From an uncultured Alphaproteobacteria bacterium (lineage in GTDB: Bacteria; Pseudomonadota; Alphaproteobacteria; HIMB59; GCA-002718135): a stretch of 64,000 bases of DNA. The stretch is from positions 1 through 64,000 of the forward strand of contig CACMEY010000003.1 in the NCBI GenBank assembly GCA_902612805.1, in the 5' to 3' direction. The position numbers and the translations under genes are program-made. The notes under the pieces were generated by a model that was not told the origin of the DNA, searched no databases, and worked only from the letters and a program-made list of their open reading frames with translations. Shown here piece by piece: positions 17,567 through 27,025 of this stretch (position 1 is the first letter of the stretch; every line of letters starts with the position of its first letter).

Positions 17567-18616
17567 TTACACGCAAGGGTTAGGATCATAAAGATGAATA
17601 TCCTCAATCTCCTTTAAAATATCATCAGTTAAGGTTATATCAATACTATCTATGTTTTCTTTAAGTTGTTCCATTGTTGTAGCACCAATAATGTTACTTG
17701 TTACAAAGGGGCGATCATTCACAAAAGCATTCGCAAAGGTAGATGGAGGTATGCCATGTTTATTCGCAAGATCAACATATCTCTCAATTGCATTTTCTCC
17801 TCTTTCTGTATGGTGTCTTGAAAATCTCCTTGGCCAAAGGGTGTACCTTGCTTTTTTTGGATTTTTACCACCAATATATTTTCCACTTAATCTGCCTCCA
17901 GCTAAAGGGGAGTAAGCTAATAAACCACAATTTTCTCTAATTGAAACTTCAGAGTTATGGATATCAAAAATTCTATTTACTAAACTATAAACATTTTGAA
18001 TAGACATCATTCTTGGAAGGTTTTTTTCTTCTGATATTTTCATATATTTCATTACACCCCATGGTGTTTCATTAGATACGCCTATGTGCCTTACTTTTCC
18101 CTGCTTAATTAAGTCTTGAAGAGAAGATAAAACTTCTTCTAATTCAACCCATGAGTCTTCAGGATCATATTCAAAATCTAATTTTCCAAACTTTGGTACT
18201 TTTCTCTCTGGAGCGTGAAGTTGGTATAGATCAATATAATCAGTCTTTAATCTTTTAAGACTACCGTCAATTGCAGCGTTAATATTTTTTTTATCAAAAA
18301 TTAGATTTGGTCCTCCGTCTCTTATCCATTTGTTGCCTTCACTTTTAGCACAAATTTTAGTTGCTAAAATCACATCTTTTCTTTTATTATTTTGACCAAA
18401 CCAATTACCAATAATTTCTTCTGTTTTGCCATACGTTTCAGCTCTAGTTGGTATAGAATAAACCTCAGCTGTATCAAAAAAATTTACACCTCTTTCAAAT
18501 GCATAATCCATCTGCTCAAAGCCATCATGTTGATTGTTTTGTTCTCCCCAAGTCATAGTACCAAGACAAATGACGCTTACATCTAAATCTGTGGTACCTA
18601 GTTTTCTATACTTCAT
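17567..18616 (-). CDS. Tas-type aldo/keto reductase, copy 2
   Basis: A 349-residue paralogue of the preceding reductase with the same tetrad (Asp48, Tyr53, Lys87, His134). The active-site context is YQLHAPER where copy 1 has YQLHWPER, and the 55-60 loop differs, so substrate preference may differ. It is the promoter-proximal gene of the pair. It arose by tandem duplication, and the shared C-terminal tract shows later gene conversion or unequal exchange. Confidence 0.88.
   Translation of the reverse strand: MKYRKLGTTDLDVSVICLGTMTWGEQNNQHDGFEQMDYAFERGVNFFDTAEVYSIPTRAETYGKTEEIIGNWFGQNNKRKDVILATKICAKSEGNKWIRDGGPNLIFDKKNINAAIDGSLKRLKTDYIDLYQLHAPERKVPKFGKLDFEYDPEDSWVELEEVLSSLQDLIKQGKVRHIGVSNETPWGVMKYMKISEEKNLPRMMSIQNVYSLVNRIFDIHNSEVSIRENCGLLAYSPLAGGRLSGKYIGGKNPKKARYTLWPRRFSRHHTERGENAIERYVDLANKHGIPPSTFANAFVNDRPFVTSNIIGATTMEQLKENIDSIDITLTDDILKEIEDIHLYDPNPCV
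17637..17968. repeat. 332-bp direct repeat, copy 2 (inside reductase 2)
   Basis: Identical to 16566-16897. Differences resume at once outside it, for example A/T at 16565/17636 and T/A at 16898/17969. Confidence 0.95.
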
Positions 18617-18641
18617 ACTATTTTTACAAAATGCCTTGAAA

Positions 18642-18670
18642 TTGACGGATTTATAGCGATATTAGTAATA
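18642..18670 (+). promoter_or_regulatory. Possible promoter of the BI-1 family gene
   Basis: TTGACG at 18642-18647 is a good -35 box. A weak -10 (GTAATA at 18665-18670) follows after 17 bp. The divergent reductase starts at 18616, so the 70-bp gap must serve both genes. Confidence 0.35.
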
Positions 18671-18686
18671 ATTAAAAGGAGAAATT

Positions 18687-19439
18687 ATGGCTTTAGACTT
18701 TAATCAACGATCATACACTAAATCAGTGGATCAGGCGGCAATTGATGAAGGCTTGAGAGCGTATATGCTTAAAGTCTACAATTACATGACAATTGGCTTG
18801 TTACTTACTGGATTTATTGCTTACTTTTTTGGAAAAGCATCAATAGTTACTAATGAAATGGGTCAGATAGTAGGAGTAACTCAAGTGGGAGCATTACTTT
18901 TTGGATCTCCACTAAAATGGGTTGTTATGCTAGCTCCATTAGGATTTGTATTTTATTTGAGTGCCAGAATCAATAGGATGTCAGTTTCGGCTGCACAGAT
19001 AACTTTCTGGTTATTTGCAAGTATAATGGGCTTATCTCTTGCCTCAGTATTCATTGAATTTACTCAAACATCTATTGCTAGAGTATTTTTTATTACTGCA
19101 AGTACATTCGGGGCAATGAGCTTGTATGGATACACAACAAAAAGAGACTTAACAAAACTTGGTGGTTTCTTATTTATGGGACTAATTGGTATTATTATTG
19201 CAAGTGTTGTTAATATTTTTGTTGGCTCAACAGCACTGCAGTTCGCAATCTCGGTTATTGGTGTTCTAGTTTTTGTTGGACTAACAGCATACGATACACA
19301 AAACATAAAAAATATGTATTATGGTGGTGATAGTGAAGAAATAGGATCAAAAAAAGCTTTGATGGGTGCATTAAAATTGTATTTGGATTTCATCAACCTA
19401 TTCATTTTATTGCTACAATTATTTGGTCAAAGAAGATAA
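18687..19439 (+). CDS. Bax inhibitor-1 (YbhL/YccA) family membrane protein
   Basis: A 250-residue protein with seven predicted membrane helices and the BI-1 family C-terminal region LTAYDTQNIKNMYYGG ... GALKLYLDFINLFILLLQLFG. Bacterial members act as calcium-leak or protease-modulating membrane proteins. The start has a strong AAAGGAG 6-8 bases upstream. The gene is monocistronic: promoter-like sequence before it and a clear terminator after it. Confidence 0.92.
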   Translation: MALDFNQRSYTKSVDQAAIDEGLRAYMLKVYNYMTIGLLLTGFIAYFFGKASIVTNEMGQIVGVTQVGALLFGSPLKWVVMLAPLGFVFYLSARINRMSVSAAQITFWLFASIMGLSLASVFIEFTQTSIARVFFITASTFGAMSLYGYTTKRDLTKLGGFLFMGLIGIIIASVVNIFVGSTALQFAISVIGVLVFVGLTAYDTQNIKNMYYGGDSEEIGSKKALMGALKLYLDFINLFILLLQLFGQRR

Positions 19440-19470
19440 TTCTTTTAAAACCCAAATATCTTTTTATTAT

Positions 19471-19499
19471 ACCCAGTCCTTTAAAGACTGGGTTTTTTT
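19471..19499 (+). terminator. Intrinsic terminator after the BI-1 gene
   Basis: ACCCAGTC (19471-19478) pairs with GACTGGGT (19486-19493), loop CTTTAAA, followed by a T run up to 19499. The ATG of the next gene begins at 19500. Confidence 0.88.
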
Positions 19500-21305
19500 A
19501 TGTCTAAATTAGAAAACAAACTTAAAAAAATTGTTCATACTTTCAACAATGTAAGCAAGGAAGTTGCTTTTAAAGATATAAAAAAATTATCAGAAAAATA
19601 TAATAAAAATATTAGTGTTCAAAATGTTTTGTTTCAAATAGCGATGAAAATAGGTGACATAGACACATCAATTATTGCTCTAAAAAAAATTTTGTTTGTT
19701 GAAAATAATAACACTACGTACCTTTCTCATTTATATAAATTACTTATAGAAAAGGGTTTGCTGAATGAAGCGCTAGAAAAAATCAATAATATTCTTGATA
19801 TAGATTATAAAAATTATAATGCTTTGCGAGACAAATCTTACATTTATTTTTTAAAGAATAATTATGTTGAGGCAAAGCAATGGATTGAAAATATTTCAAA
19901 TTTGAACAATAACGATTACTTTGGCCACAATATTAAAGGCTTAATTTATTTTAAAAATAATTTTTTTGAAGAAGCAAGAAATATCTTTACTACAGCTTTA
20001 AAGATAAACGATCGATATATAGATAGCTATAATAATCTGGGCGCTTGTTTACTTGAATTAGAAGAACTTGATGAAGCAAAAAAAGTATTTAATGCAGCTT
20101 ATGATATAGATAAAAAAAATGTATCAACTCTTATTAATTTAGCTAATGTTTTAAGTCTTCAAGATGATATTGTAAGAGCTATAGCACATTATAATGAAGC
20201 TTTGGATTTAGATCCAAATAACCAAGAAATTCTTTCAAATTTAGCAATATGCTATTGTAGAGATAATAGAGAAGAAGAAGCAAAAATATTTTATGAGAAG
20301 GCTCTAAAAATTAATCCATATGATTACAAATTAATGTATGCTTATTGCGCGTTACAATTAAAATTAAATAAATTCGAAAAATCTTGGGAATTATTTGACT
20401 CAAGATTATTGATACAAAAAAATAAGGATAAGTTAAATAATTTTGATTTGGTTAAAAATAATTTATTTAACAATTTAAAAATTAATCCAAAAGACAAGTT
20501 ACTTGTTTTAAGAGAACAAGGAATAGGAGATGAAATTTTATTTAGTTCCGTATATTCAGAAATTATAAATAAATTTGAGAATCTTAACGTAGAAGCTGAT
20601 AAAAGATTAGTATCTATTTTTAATCGATCATTTGTAAAAAAAATATTTGTTGAAGATGGGTATTATTCAAATAATTTGAACAAATATGATTTTGATAAAA
20701 TAATATATGCAGGAAGTTTAATTAGATTTTTTAGAAAAAGTATAAATGATTTTGATTATGATCATTATTTAACTGCAAGAGAAGATATTGTTTATAAATA
20801 CAAAGAAAAACTAAAAATCTATAAAGATAAAATTAGGGTAGGTATATCATGGAAAAGTGTAGTGAGTATTTACGGTAGTTTGAAATCACTATCAATTAAA
20901 GATTTTGAACCTTTATTTACAGACGATAGAATAATTATTAATCTACAATATGGTGATATTGACTCTGACAAAAAATACATATTGAATCAAGGTAAATACT
21001 TGGAGGTCTTTAATGATCTAGATTTATATAATGATATTGAATCGTGTATGGGATTGTTAAAAAATTTAGATTTATTCATTACTGTAAGTAATGCAACTGC
21101 ACACCTTGCTGGCGCACTAGGTGTGCCAACTATACTCATCTGTCCAAGAAAATCATCTACTTATTACTATTGGAATACGCAAAGTGGTTCTTCTGTTTGG
21201 TATAAAAATGTAAAAGTCTTGGGGGTAGATAAAACAATTAATCAAACTGTAGAATTGATAAATAATATTTTAAAGAAAAATGATGAATTTAATTTTACAA
21301 ATTAA
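19500..21305 (+). CDS. TPR / GT9-like glycosyltransferase fusion, copy 1
   Basis: A 601-residue protein. About residues 30-310 are tetratricopeptide repeats (units with NNLGACLLELEELDEAKKVF and similar). The C-terminal part (about 330-590) resembles GT9-type GT-B enzymes, with LREQGIGDEILFSS (about 335-348) and the nucleotide-sugar motif LFITVSNATAHLAGALGVP (523-541). It probably glycosylates a protein or surface polymer bound by the TPR part; this is inferred from architecture. The ATG sits directly after a terminator T tract with no Shine-Dalgarno sequence. It overlaps its paralogue by 26 bp. Confidence 0.75.
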   Translation: MSKLENKLKKIVHTFNNVSKEVAFKDIKKLSEKYNKNISVQNVLFQIAMKIGDIDTSIIALKKILFVENNNTTYLSHLYKLLIEKGLLNEALEKINNILDIDYKNYNALRDKSYIYFLKNNYVEAKQWIENISNLNNNDYFGHNIKGLIYFKNNFFEEARNIFTTALKINDRYIDSYNNLGACLLELEELDEAKKVFNAAYDIDKKNVSTLINLANVLSLQDDIVRAIAHYNEALDLDPNNQEILSNLAICYCRDNREEEAKIFYEKALKINPYDYKLMYAYCALQLKLNKFEKSWELFDSRLLIQKNKDKLNNFDLVKNNLFNNLKINPKDKLLVLREQGIGDEILFSSVYSEIINKFENLNVEADKRLVSIFNRSFVKKIFVEDGYYSNNLNKYDFDKIIYAGSLIRFFRKSINDFDYDHYLTAREDIVYKYKEKLKIYKDKIRVGISWKSVVSIYGSLKSLSIKDFEPLFTDDRIIINLQYGDIDSDKKYILNQGKYLEVFNDLDLYNDIESCMGLLKNLDLFITVSNATAHLAGALGVPTILICPRKSSTYYYWNTQSGSSVWYKNVKVLGVDKTINQTVELINNILKKNDEFNFTN

Positions 21306-23067
21306 TAAGCTTCTTAAAAACTTTGAGTCAGGTAATCAATTTGAGATTTACAAAGAATTAGAAAAAATTTTTAAAAAAAATAAAGATAACAATCTACTTC
21401 GTTATAATTTAGCAGTAATACAACAAAAACTTAATTTAAACACAGAAGCTAAGTCAAATTACAAATATTTAATTAAGATAGAAAAAAATCTAAAAGCAAT
21501 GATTAATCTCTATAATATTTATTTTGTTGAAGAAAATTATTATGAAGCATTAAATCTAATTAATAATATATTAAATATAAAACAAATTGAGAGCATACAT
21601 AAAGATAAGGCGTTTGCTTGTTTAAAATTAAATAATATTAAAACTTGTAAAGAAATATGTTCTCATTATCTTAGTAAAAATAGTAAAGATATAATTTGTC
21701 TTAATATTTTAGGTCAATGCTACTTTACTGAAGCAAAACATGATGAAGCTATAAAAGTTTTCAGTGACATTCTAACGGTTGATCCTAATAATTTATCTGC
21801 ACTAAATTCTTTAGGAAGAATTTATCATGAAAAAAGGGATACAGGAAAAGCTGAAAAGTTTTTTTTAGATGCATTAGAAATAAATAGTTTATCTTTCCAG
21901 GTTTTAAATAACATAGCAGGATTTTATAGAGAAGAAGGGAAAAGTCTTAAAGCAATTAAGTATTATAAGGAAGCAATTTCACTTAATCCCAACAATTCAT
22001 TCATTTATAATAATTTATCAAAAACTTATTTTGATTTAAATAATCATAATGATGCACTAACGAATAGCTTCAAAGCTTTAAAATTAAATCCAGATGATGG
22101 TGATATAAAAAAAACATTATCATTTATTTATTTAAAAGATCATGATTATAAAAATGGTTGGGAGTATTTCGAGGGGAGACTCAGCTTAGATGAATATACA
22201 AAAAAGAACAAGAAGGTCGAACAATTAAATAAAAAATTGTTTAGGAAAAAAATATTAAATGATTCAAAAAAAAATTTTTTAGTTATTCGCGAGCAAGGTG
22301 TTGGAGATGAAATTCTTTATTCTTCTATGTATATTGATATATTAAAAAAATTTGAAAATATTACTATAGAATGTGATCCAAGATTAATAAATTTATTTAA
22401 AAGATCATTTACAAAATATAGTAAAAGTTTCGTTGAACTTGGTACTATTTCAGATAACAAATATAAATTTGATAAAATTGACTATGTTGTTTACGCAGGG
22501 AGCTTAGGAAGATATTACCGTAAAAACTTAAATTCTTTTACAGGTGAACCATATTTAAAAGTAGATGAAAAAAAATTTATAGAAATAAGAAATAAATTAT
22601 CAAGTTATAAGAAAAAATTTAATATTGGAATTTCTTGGAAAAGTTTCAAAAATAGATACTCTGCTGACAAATCATTAGCTTTGAATGATTTTCGGAATAT
22701 ATTTAAAATGCCAGATTGTAATGTTTTTAATTTACAGTATGGTGATGTTCTTGATGAAATTAAAGAATTTAATAATAAACAAGAAAGACTTCTGAGTATA
22801 AAAAACCTAGATCTTTATAATGATTTTGAAGGTTTGGCTTCACTATTAAAATCACTAGACTTGTTTGTGACTGTTAGTAATAGTACCGCACATCTTGCGG
22901 GTTCTTTAGGGGTCAAAACTATACTTATTAAACCTTACAATTACGCACTTTTTCATTATTGGAACCAGAAAACAAATAAAACACCTTGGTATAAATCTAT
23001 TAAGCTTATTGAAAGAAAAGAATTTTTAAATGATTCCAAAATTTTGAAAAATTATTTAAGTCTATGA
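21280..23067 (+). CDS. TPR / GT9-like glycosyltransferase fusion, copy 2
   Basis: A 595-residue paralogue of the preceding gene with the same order: TPRs at about 60-290, then a GT9-like domain with LVIREQGVGDEILYSS (about 333) and LFVTVSNSTAHLAGSLGVK (about 527-545). The pair arose by tandem duplication but is now quite divergent, so the two probably act on different substrates or together. Two adjacent ATGs (21280, 21283) lie inside the end of copy 1. The 3' end overlaps the convergent GT8-like gene by 6 bp. Confidence 0.75.
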   Translation: MMNLILQINKLLKNFESGNQFEIYKELEKIFKKNKDNNLLRYNLAVIQQKLNLNTEAKSNYKYLIKIEKNLKAMINLYNIYFVEENYYEALNLINNILNIKQIESIHKDKAFACLKLNNIKTCKEICSHYLSKNSKDIICLNILGQCYFTEAKHDEAIKVFSDILTVDPNNLSALNSLGRIYHEKRDTGKAEKFFLDALEINSLSFQVLNNIAGFYREEGKSLKAIKYYKEAISLNPNNSFIYNNLSKTYFDLNNHNDALTNSFKALKLNPDDGDIKKTLSFIYLKDHDYKNGWEYFEGRLSLDEYTKKNKKVEQLNKKLFRKKILNDSKKNFLVIREQGVGDEILYSSMYIDILKKFENITIECDPRLINLFKRSFTKYSKSFVELGTISDNKYKFDKIDYVVYAGSLGRYYRKNLNSFTGEPYLKVDEKKFIEIRNKLSSYKKKFNIGISWKSFKNRYSADKSLALNDFRNIFKMPDCNVFNLQYGDVLDEIKEFNNKQERLLSIKNLDLYNDFEGLASLLKSLDLFVTVSNSTAHLAGSLGVKTILIKPYNYALFHYWNQKTNKTPWYKSIKLIERKEFLNDSKILKNYLSL

Positions 23068-23757
23068 TTTAAATTTTTTAGAAAGATATTCATCTCTTTC
23101 TGTTAACCATTCTTTAGCAAATTCAACATCCTGCCATTCGGAAAACCACGGTCCTCCTCGAGTATAATGAACGGCATAAGGTTTGTCATTATTATGACCA
23201 GAAGTCCAACCTTCTAACCAATTCCATCTTTCATCTAAAGATCCAATTTCATTATCTTCACACCATTTAAATTGATGAAGATATGCGCCTGTTTCGTTAT
23301 TAACTTTCTCAATAGTTAATTTTTTTGTACTAGGATGGGAACAATTATATAAAATAAAACTAGACCAATTCTTTCTAGGATATATTGTTTGTTTTTGCCC
23401 ATCCATTTTATGTTTCTCTTTAGGTGTGTAGTCATGCTTTACGCAGTAAACAGCTTTATTGTTATCAAGATTTTCAAATAAATTGGCAACATCGCCTAAA
23501 AAAATAAAATCACAATCACAAAAAACGGCCCAACCCTGATAATTCATAAGTTTTGGAACTAGAAACCTAGAATAAGTAAATTGAGTGGATGCTAAGGGGT
23601 CAATATTTCTCGTATATAAGTTTTTAGCAATAAGCTCATCAAGTTTTAAAGATACGACACTTACATCCGCATTAGTACGCTTTAAAAGTGAATGTTTACA
23701 AACTCTATATGCAATATCTTCTTTAGAGTCATATCCTATAAAAAAATTTAATTTCAT
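23062..23757 (-). CDS. GT8-like glycosyltransferase
   Basis: A 231-residue GT-A fold protein. The opening FFIGYDSKEDIAYRVCKHSL and the metal/nucleotide-sugar motif FCDCDFIFLGD (DxD at 81-83) are typical of GT8-like enzymes. A conserved His near the C-terminus (YAVHYTRGGPW) fits the second metal-ligand region. Donor and acceptor are unknown. It lies one base downstream of the hemY-like gene, on the same strand, and next to the TPR-glycosyltransferases. Confidence 0.7.
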   Translation of the reverse strand: MKLNFFIGYDSKEDIAYRVCKHSLLKRTNADVSVVSLKLDELIAKNLYTRNIDPLASTQFTYSRFLVPKLMNYQGWAVFCDCDFIFLGDVANLFENLDNNKAVYCVKHDYTPKEKHKMDGQKQTIYPRKNWSSFILYNCSHPSTKKLTIEKVNNETGAYLHQFKWCEDNEIGSLDERWNWLEGWTSGHNNDKPYAVHYTRGGPWFSEWQDVEFAKEWLTERDEYLSKKFKS

Positions 23758-23758
23758 A

Positions 23759-25060
23759 CTAATTACTATTTTGTCCTATCATCATTGGAGATGACCAAAC
23801 AAGTGAATTATAATTACCAGATTTTGATAAAGAACTCCATTCATCTTGCGATTGATTAGTAATTCTACATATCCAAGTACTTTCTAATTTGGCATTTTCA
23901 GCACGCATGATCCAAGCATCACTTTTCTGTTTATCATTATTTTCTCCAAGTTCTATATCAGACATAAAATAACAAATATCTTTTGAAGGATTAGAGCCTA
24001 TCATTCCTATAATATTTTCTCTAGCAATATCCCATTTTAAATTTTTAATAGCAAAATAAATTAAAAGTTTTTTGGATTCTTCTTCAGTTGCATTATTCTT
24101 AATTATTTCATTTATGAATTTAATATCAGTAAGACCATTATCATTAAGTATTTTTGTTATGATAGAACGAAGTAGAGAGCTTGGATTTAAAGTCCAATAT
24201 TTCTTAATTAATTTTTTAAGATTCTTTTTATCTTGTAAATTAGCAATAATTTTCAAATGAAGTTTTACATATGGAGCAAAGTTTTTTTTCAATTCTAAAG
24301 CTTTTAAAATATTTTTAAGAGCATCTTTAATATCACTATCAAATTTTATTTTAGCTATTTCATAAAAACCAATAGATTTATTTTCATTTAAATCATTTTT
24401 ACTTATTAATTTATTTCTGAAAGCTTTATCTGATAATAAAATTATTTGATTCCAGTTTTTTGTTTTTGCAGTAATAAATATTAGTGTTTCATAAAGTTTT
24501 TCAATATTTGGATTAATTGAAAATAATTTTTCTCCATATAAGAAAGCATGATGATAATCTTGGTTTCTTAAATTTTGTTCCATTAAACCTCTATATCCTA
24601 ATGTTTCCGTTTTTTTTGATTTAATCATATCTTCATAGACATTGTTTAGTTCTGGAAATTTCTTTTCTATCTTTAAAACTTCAGACTTAAGTAAAAGAGA
24701 TAATGATGGGTCATCTTTGAGATAACTAATCATTTTTTTATGTGATTTTAAAGCTGTCTTATTATCTTTGTTTGCGACAGCTATCATTGCGTCGACGAAG
24801 TGTAAGTAACCTTTTTCAATTTTATTATATTTATTTTTTAGCAAATATTGTCCGAGTGAAAGTCTTGATCGAAAAAATAGATAAAGCACCAAATATAATA
24901 GAAAAATAAAAGTTATAAAAACAACAGTAAATAAATTTGAGGAAAAAGTATATTTTAAATTTCCTATATCTAAGGACAAAATAAATGGATTTGTAAAAAT
25001 AAAAGTGAGCGCTATAATTAATAACAAAAGCTGCAACACAAAAATTGAAAATCTATACAT
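23759..25060 (-). CDS. HemY-like TPR membrane protein
   Basis: A 433-residue protein with two N-terminal membrane helices (about 4-26 and 40-65), the HemY_N layout, and then TPR-like helices. In alphaproteobacteria this gene sits beside hemC/hemD and mitofilin; its link to haem synthesis is by position, not proven enzymology. It starts 8 bp inside the end of the Mic60-like gene, so the two are translationally coupled. Confidence 0.75.
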   Translation of the reverse strand: MYRFSIFVLQLLLLIIALTFIFTNPFILSLDIGNLKYTFSSNLFTVVFITFIFLLYLVLYLFFRSRLSLGQYLLKNKYNKIEKGYLHFVDAMIAVANKDNKTALKSHKKMISYLKDDPSLSLLLKSEVLKIEKKFPELNNVYEDMIKSKKTETLGYRGLMEQNLRNQDYHHAFLYGEKLFSINPNIEKLYETLIFITAKTKNWNQIILLSDKAFRNKLISKNDLNENKSIGFYEIAKIKFDSDIKDALKNILKALELKKNFAPYVKLHLKIIANLQDKKNLKKLIKKYWTLNPSSLLRSIITKILNDNGLTDIKFINEIIKNNATEEESKKLLIYFAIKNLKWDIARENIIGMIGSNPSKDICYFMSDIELGENNDKQKSDAWIMRAENAKLESTWICRITNQSQDEWSSLSKSGNYNSLVWSSPMMIGQNSN

Positions 25061-25937
25061 TATTTAATTTTGATATCTCTGTTATAAAACTGTTGTAGTT
25101 TTTCATTTCATTTAGAGAAACCTTAAAAAAAATTTTATAATTTTCTATCTTACTAATACTGTCATAAGCCTTAGTTATATTTCTGACTTTGATAAAAAAT
25201 TTAGTTTCCTCTAATATTAGAATTTTTTCATCCAAAATAATATTTTCTGAAGATGGAGAAAGGTTTATATAAGGTAAAAAAATATTATTAAATAAACTAT
25301 TATTTTCATTTACAATATTCTTCAAATATAAATTAACTTCATCATTAAATTGGTCTTCTAAAAATATATGGCCTTTATATTTATTGTTTTTAAGAATTGT
25401 TATTTTTTCCAAGATAGGGTTTTTGTTATCTTCTAAAATTGTTTCAAGATATTTAAGCTCTCTATCAAAATTTATGTTGTTTTCGTATTTAATTTTTATT
25501 AACTCAACTACTTCATTGATAGACTGATGTACTATTTCAGGGTTATTTTTAGACTGATCTTCAATATTATTATTTTTTATAGAAGAAATCTCATAACTTA
25601 GAGAATTGAAATTCTTATTTAATATCTCTATACTTTCATTAATTGAGGCTAAATCATCTTTTGATTTTTTATTTGAATTTTCTTCAATTAGTTTTTCTAT
25701 ATTTATTAAAGCTGTTTTTGTTTCTAATATTTCTTTAGATATATTTTTTATAAATTCAGAATTTTCATTAATATTTTCTCTAAGTTCATTTTCTATTTGA
25801 GTCTGAATTTTGGATACCTCATCTTCATTTTGATAATTATTATAGAGAATATAAATTAAGAATAAAACACATAATAAAAGAATAAGGCTTAATGAAAATT
25901 TAGAAAAAACATAAAAACTATCAAAAACCTTTTTCAT
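25053..25937 (-). CDS. Mic60/mitofilin-like inner-membrane protein
   Basis: A 294-residue protein with one N-terminal membrane helix (about 12-32) followed by a long Glu/Lys/Asn-rich coiled coil (about 35-140) and a helical C-terminal part. Topology and position (before HemY, divergent from tsaD) match alphaproteobacterial Mic60, the bacterial ancestor of the mitochondrial crista-junction protein. Sequence similarity is weak by eye, and the protein is shorter than most Mic60 proteins. The assignment depends mainly on context. Confidence 0.55.
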   Translation of the reverse strand: MKKVFDSFYVFSKFSLSLILLLCVLFLIYILYNNYQNEDEVSKIQTQIENELRENINENSEFIKNISKEILETKTALINIEKLIEENSNKKSKDDLASINESIEILNKNFNSLSYEISSIKNNNIEDQSKNNPEIVHQSINEVVELIKIKYENNINFDRELKYLETILEDNKNPILEKITILKNNKYKGHIFLEDQFNDEVNLYLKNIVNENNSLFNNIFLPYINLSPSSENIILDEKILILEETKFFIKVRNITKAYDSISKIENYKIFFKVSLNEMKNYNSFITEISKLNNV

Positions 25938-26001
25938 TCTCTTTTTTTAGCATTATTAGTTTGTTGTTTAACAGTGTAAAATACTGTACCAAAAAAAAAA
26001 T

Positions 26002-27015
26002 ATGCTTGTATTTGCTGTAGAAACTTCATGCGACGAAACATCAATATGCGTAATGGAAAACAGAGCTATTATTGAACATATTACTTTTTCTCAGGAAATT
26101 CATAAAATACATGGTGGTGTTGTCCCGGAGTTAGCTTCCAGGTCACATTTAGAAAAAATTCAAATTATGACTAATGAATTGTTTTTTAAGAAAAATATAA
26201 ATCCAAATGAAATAGATGTATTTGCAGCTACTTGTGGACCAGGGCTTATAGGAAGTTTATTAGTTGGATCAACTTTCACAAAATCTCTAGCAATTTCTTT
26301 TCAAAAACCATTTATTCCAATCAATCATCTTGAGGGCCATATCCTTTCCACAAGTTTTAACAACGATATTAAATACCCAAGTCTTGTTTTACTTTTAACA
26401 GGAGGTCATACTCAAGTATACCTTATGAAAAATGAGAGCAAAATTGAACTTTTAGGAGAGAGTATTGATGATGCAATTGGAGAAGCTTTTGATAAAACTG
26501 CTAAGTTAATAGGATTACCATATCCAGGTGGCCCTGAAATTGAAAGAGAGGCGCTGGGTGGAGATGAAGACAGATTTATTTTACCAAAACCATTGGTAAA
26601 AGAAAAAAACTTCAACTTTTCATTTTCTGGTATTAAAACACATATAAACCTATTAACAAAAAAAAATAAAATTGATAAAAGATTTGTAAAAGATTTATCT
26701 GCATCCTTTCAAAAAAATATTACAGAACTACTAATACAAAAACTTGAGAAGGGATTAAAAAGGCTAAATTTAGATAAACAAGATGTAAAATCACTTTCAG
26801 TTGTTGGTGGTGTGTCTAATAATAAATATATAAAAAATAAATTAGAGAATTTTTTTATTAGTAAAAAAATTGAAATATACTATCCATTAAAGGAAATGAT
26901 GATTGATAATGCTGCTATGATTGCTTGGGCGTGTTATAAAAATTATCATAAAAGTAAAGACAATATATATTTTAAACCTCAGCCAAGAATGGGTGTTAAA
27001 AATAAATTAATATAA
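26002..27015 (+). CDS. tsaD: tRNA N6-adenosine threonylcarbamoyltransferase TsaD
   Basis: Transfers threonylcarbamoyl to A37 of ANN-decoding tRNAs. The protein starts MLVFAVETSCDETSICV and has the metal-binding histidine pair INHLEGH (about 113-117) and GGHTQVYLM. Its 337 residues are normal. A short inverted repeat ACAGT/ACTGT lies in the 64-bp gap to the divergent Mic60-like gene. Confidence 0.97.
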   Translation: MLVFAVETSCDETSICVMENRAIIEHITFSQEIHKIHGGVVPELASRSHLEKIQIMTNELFFKKNINPNEIDVFAATCGPGLIGSLLVGSTFTKSLAISFQKPFIPINHLEGHILSTSFNNDIKYPSLVLLLTGGHTQVYLMKNESKIELLGESIDDAIGEAFDKTAKLIGLPYPGGPEIEREALGGDEDRFILPKPLVKEKNFNFSFSGIKTHINLLTKKNKIDKRFVKDLSASFQKNITELLIQKLEKGLKRLNLDKQDVKSLSVVGGVSNNKYIKNKLENFFISKKIEIYYPLKEMMIDNAAMIAWACYKNYHKSKDNIYFKPQPRMGVKNKLI

Positions 27016-27025
27016 TTAAAATGTA

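Noticed and set aside
19500-23067. The two TPR-glycosyltransferase genes as one frameshifted gene
   Set aside because: Each has a full TPR plus transferase layout and its own start; the relation is duplication, not disruption.
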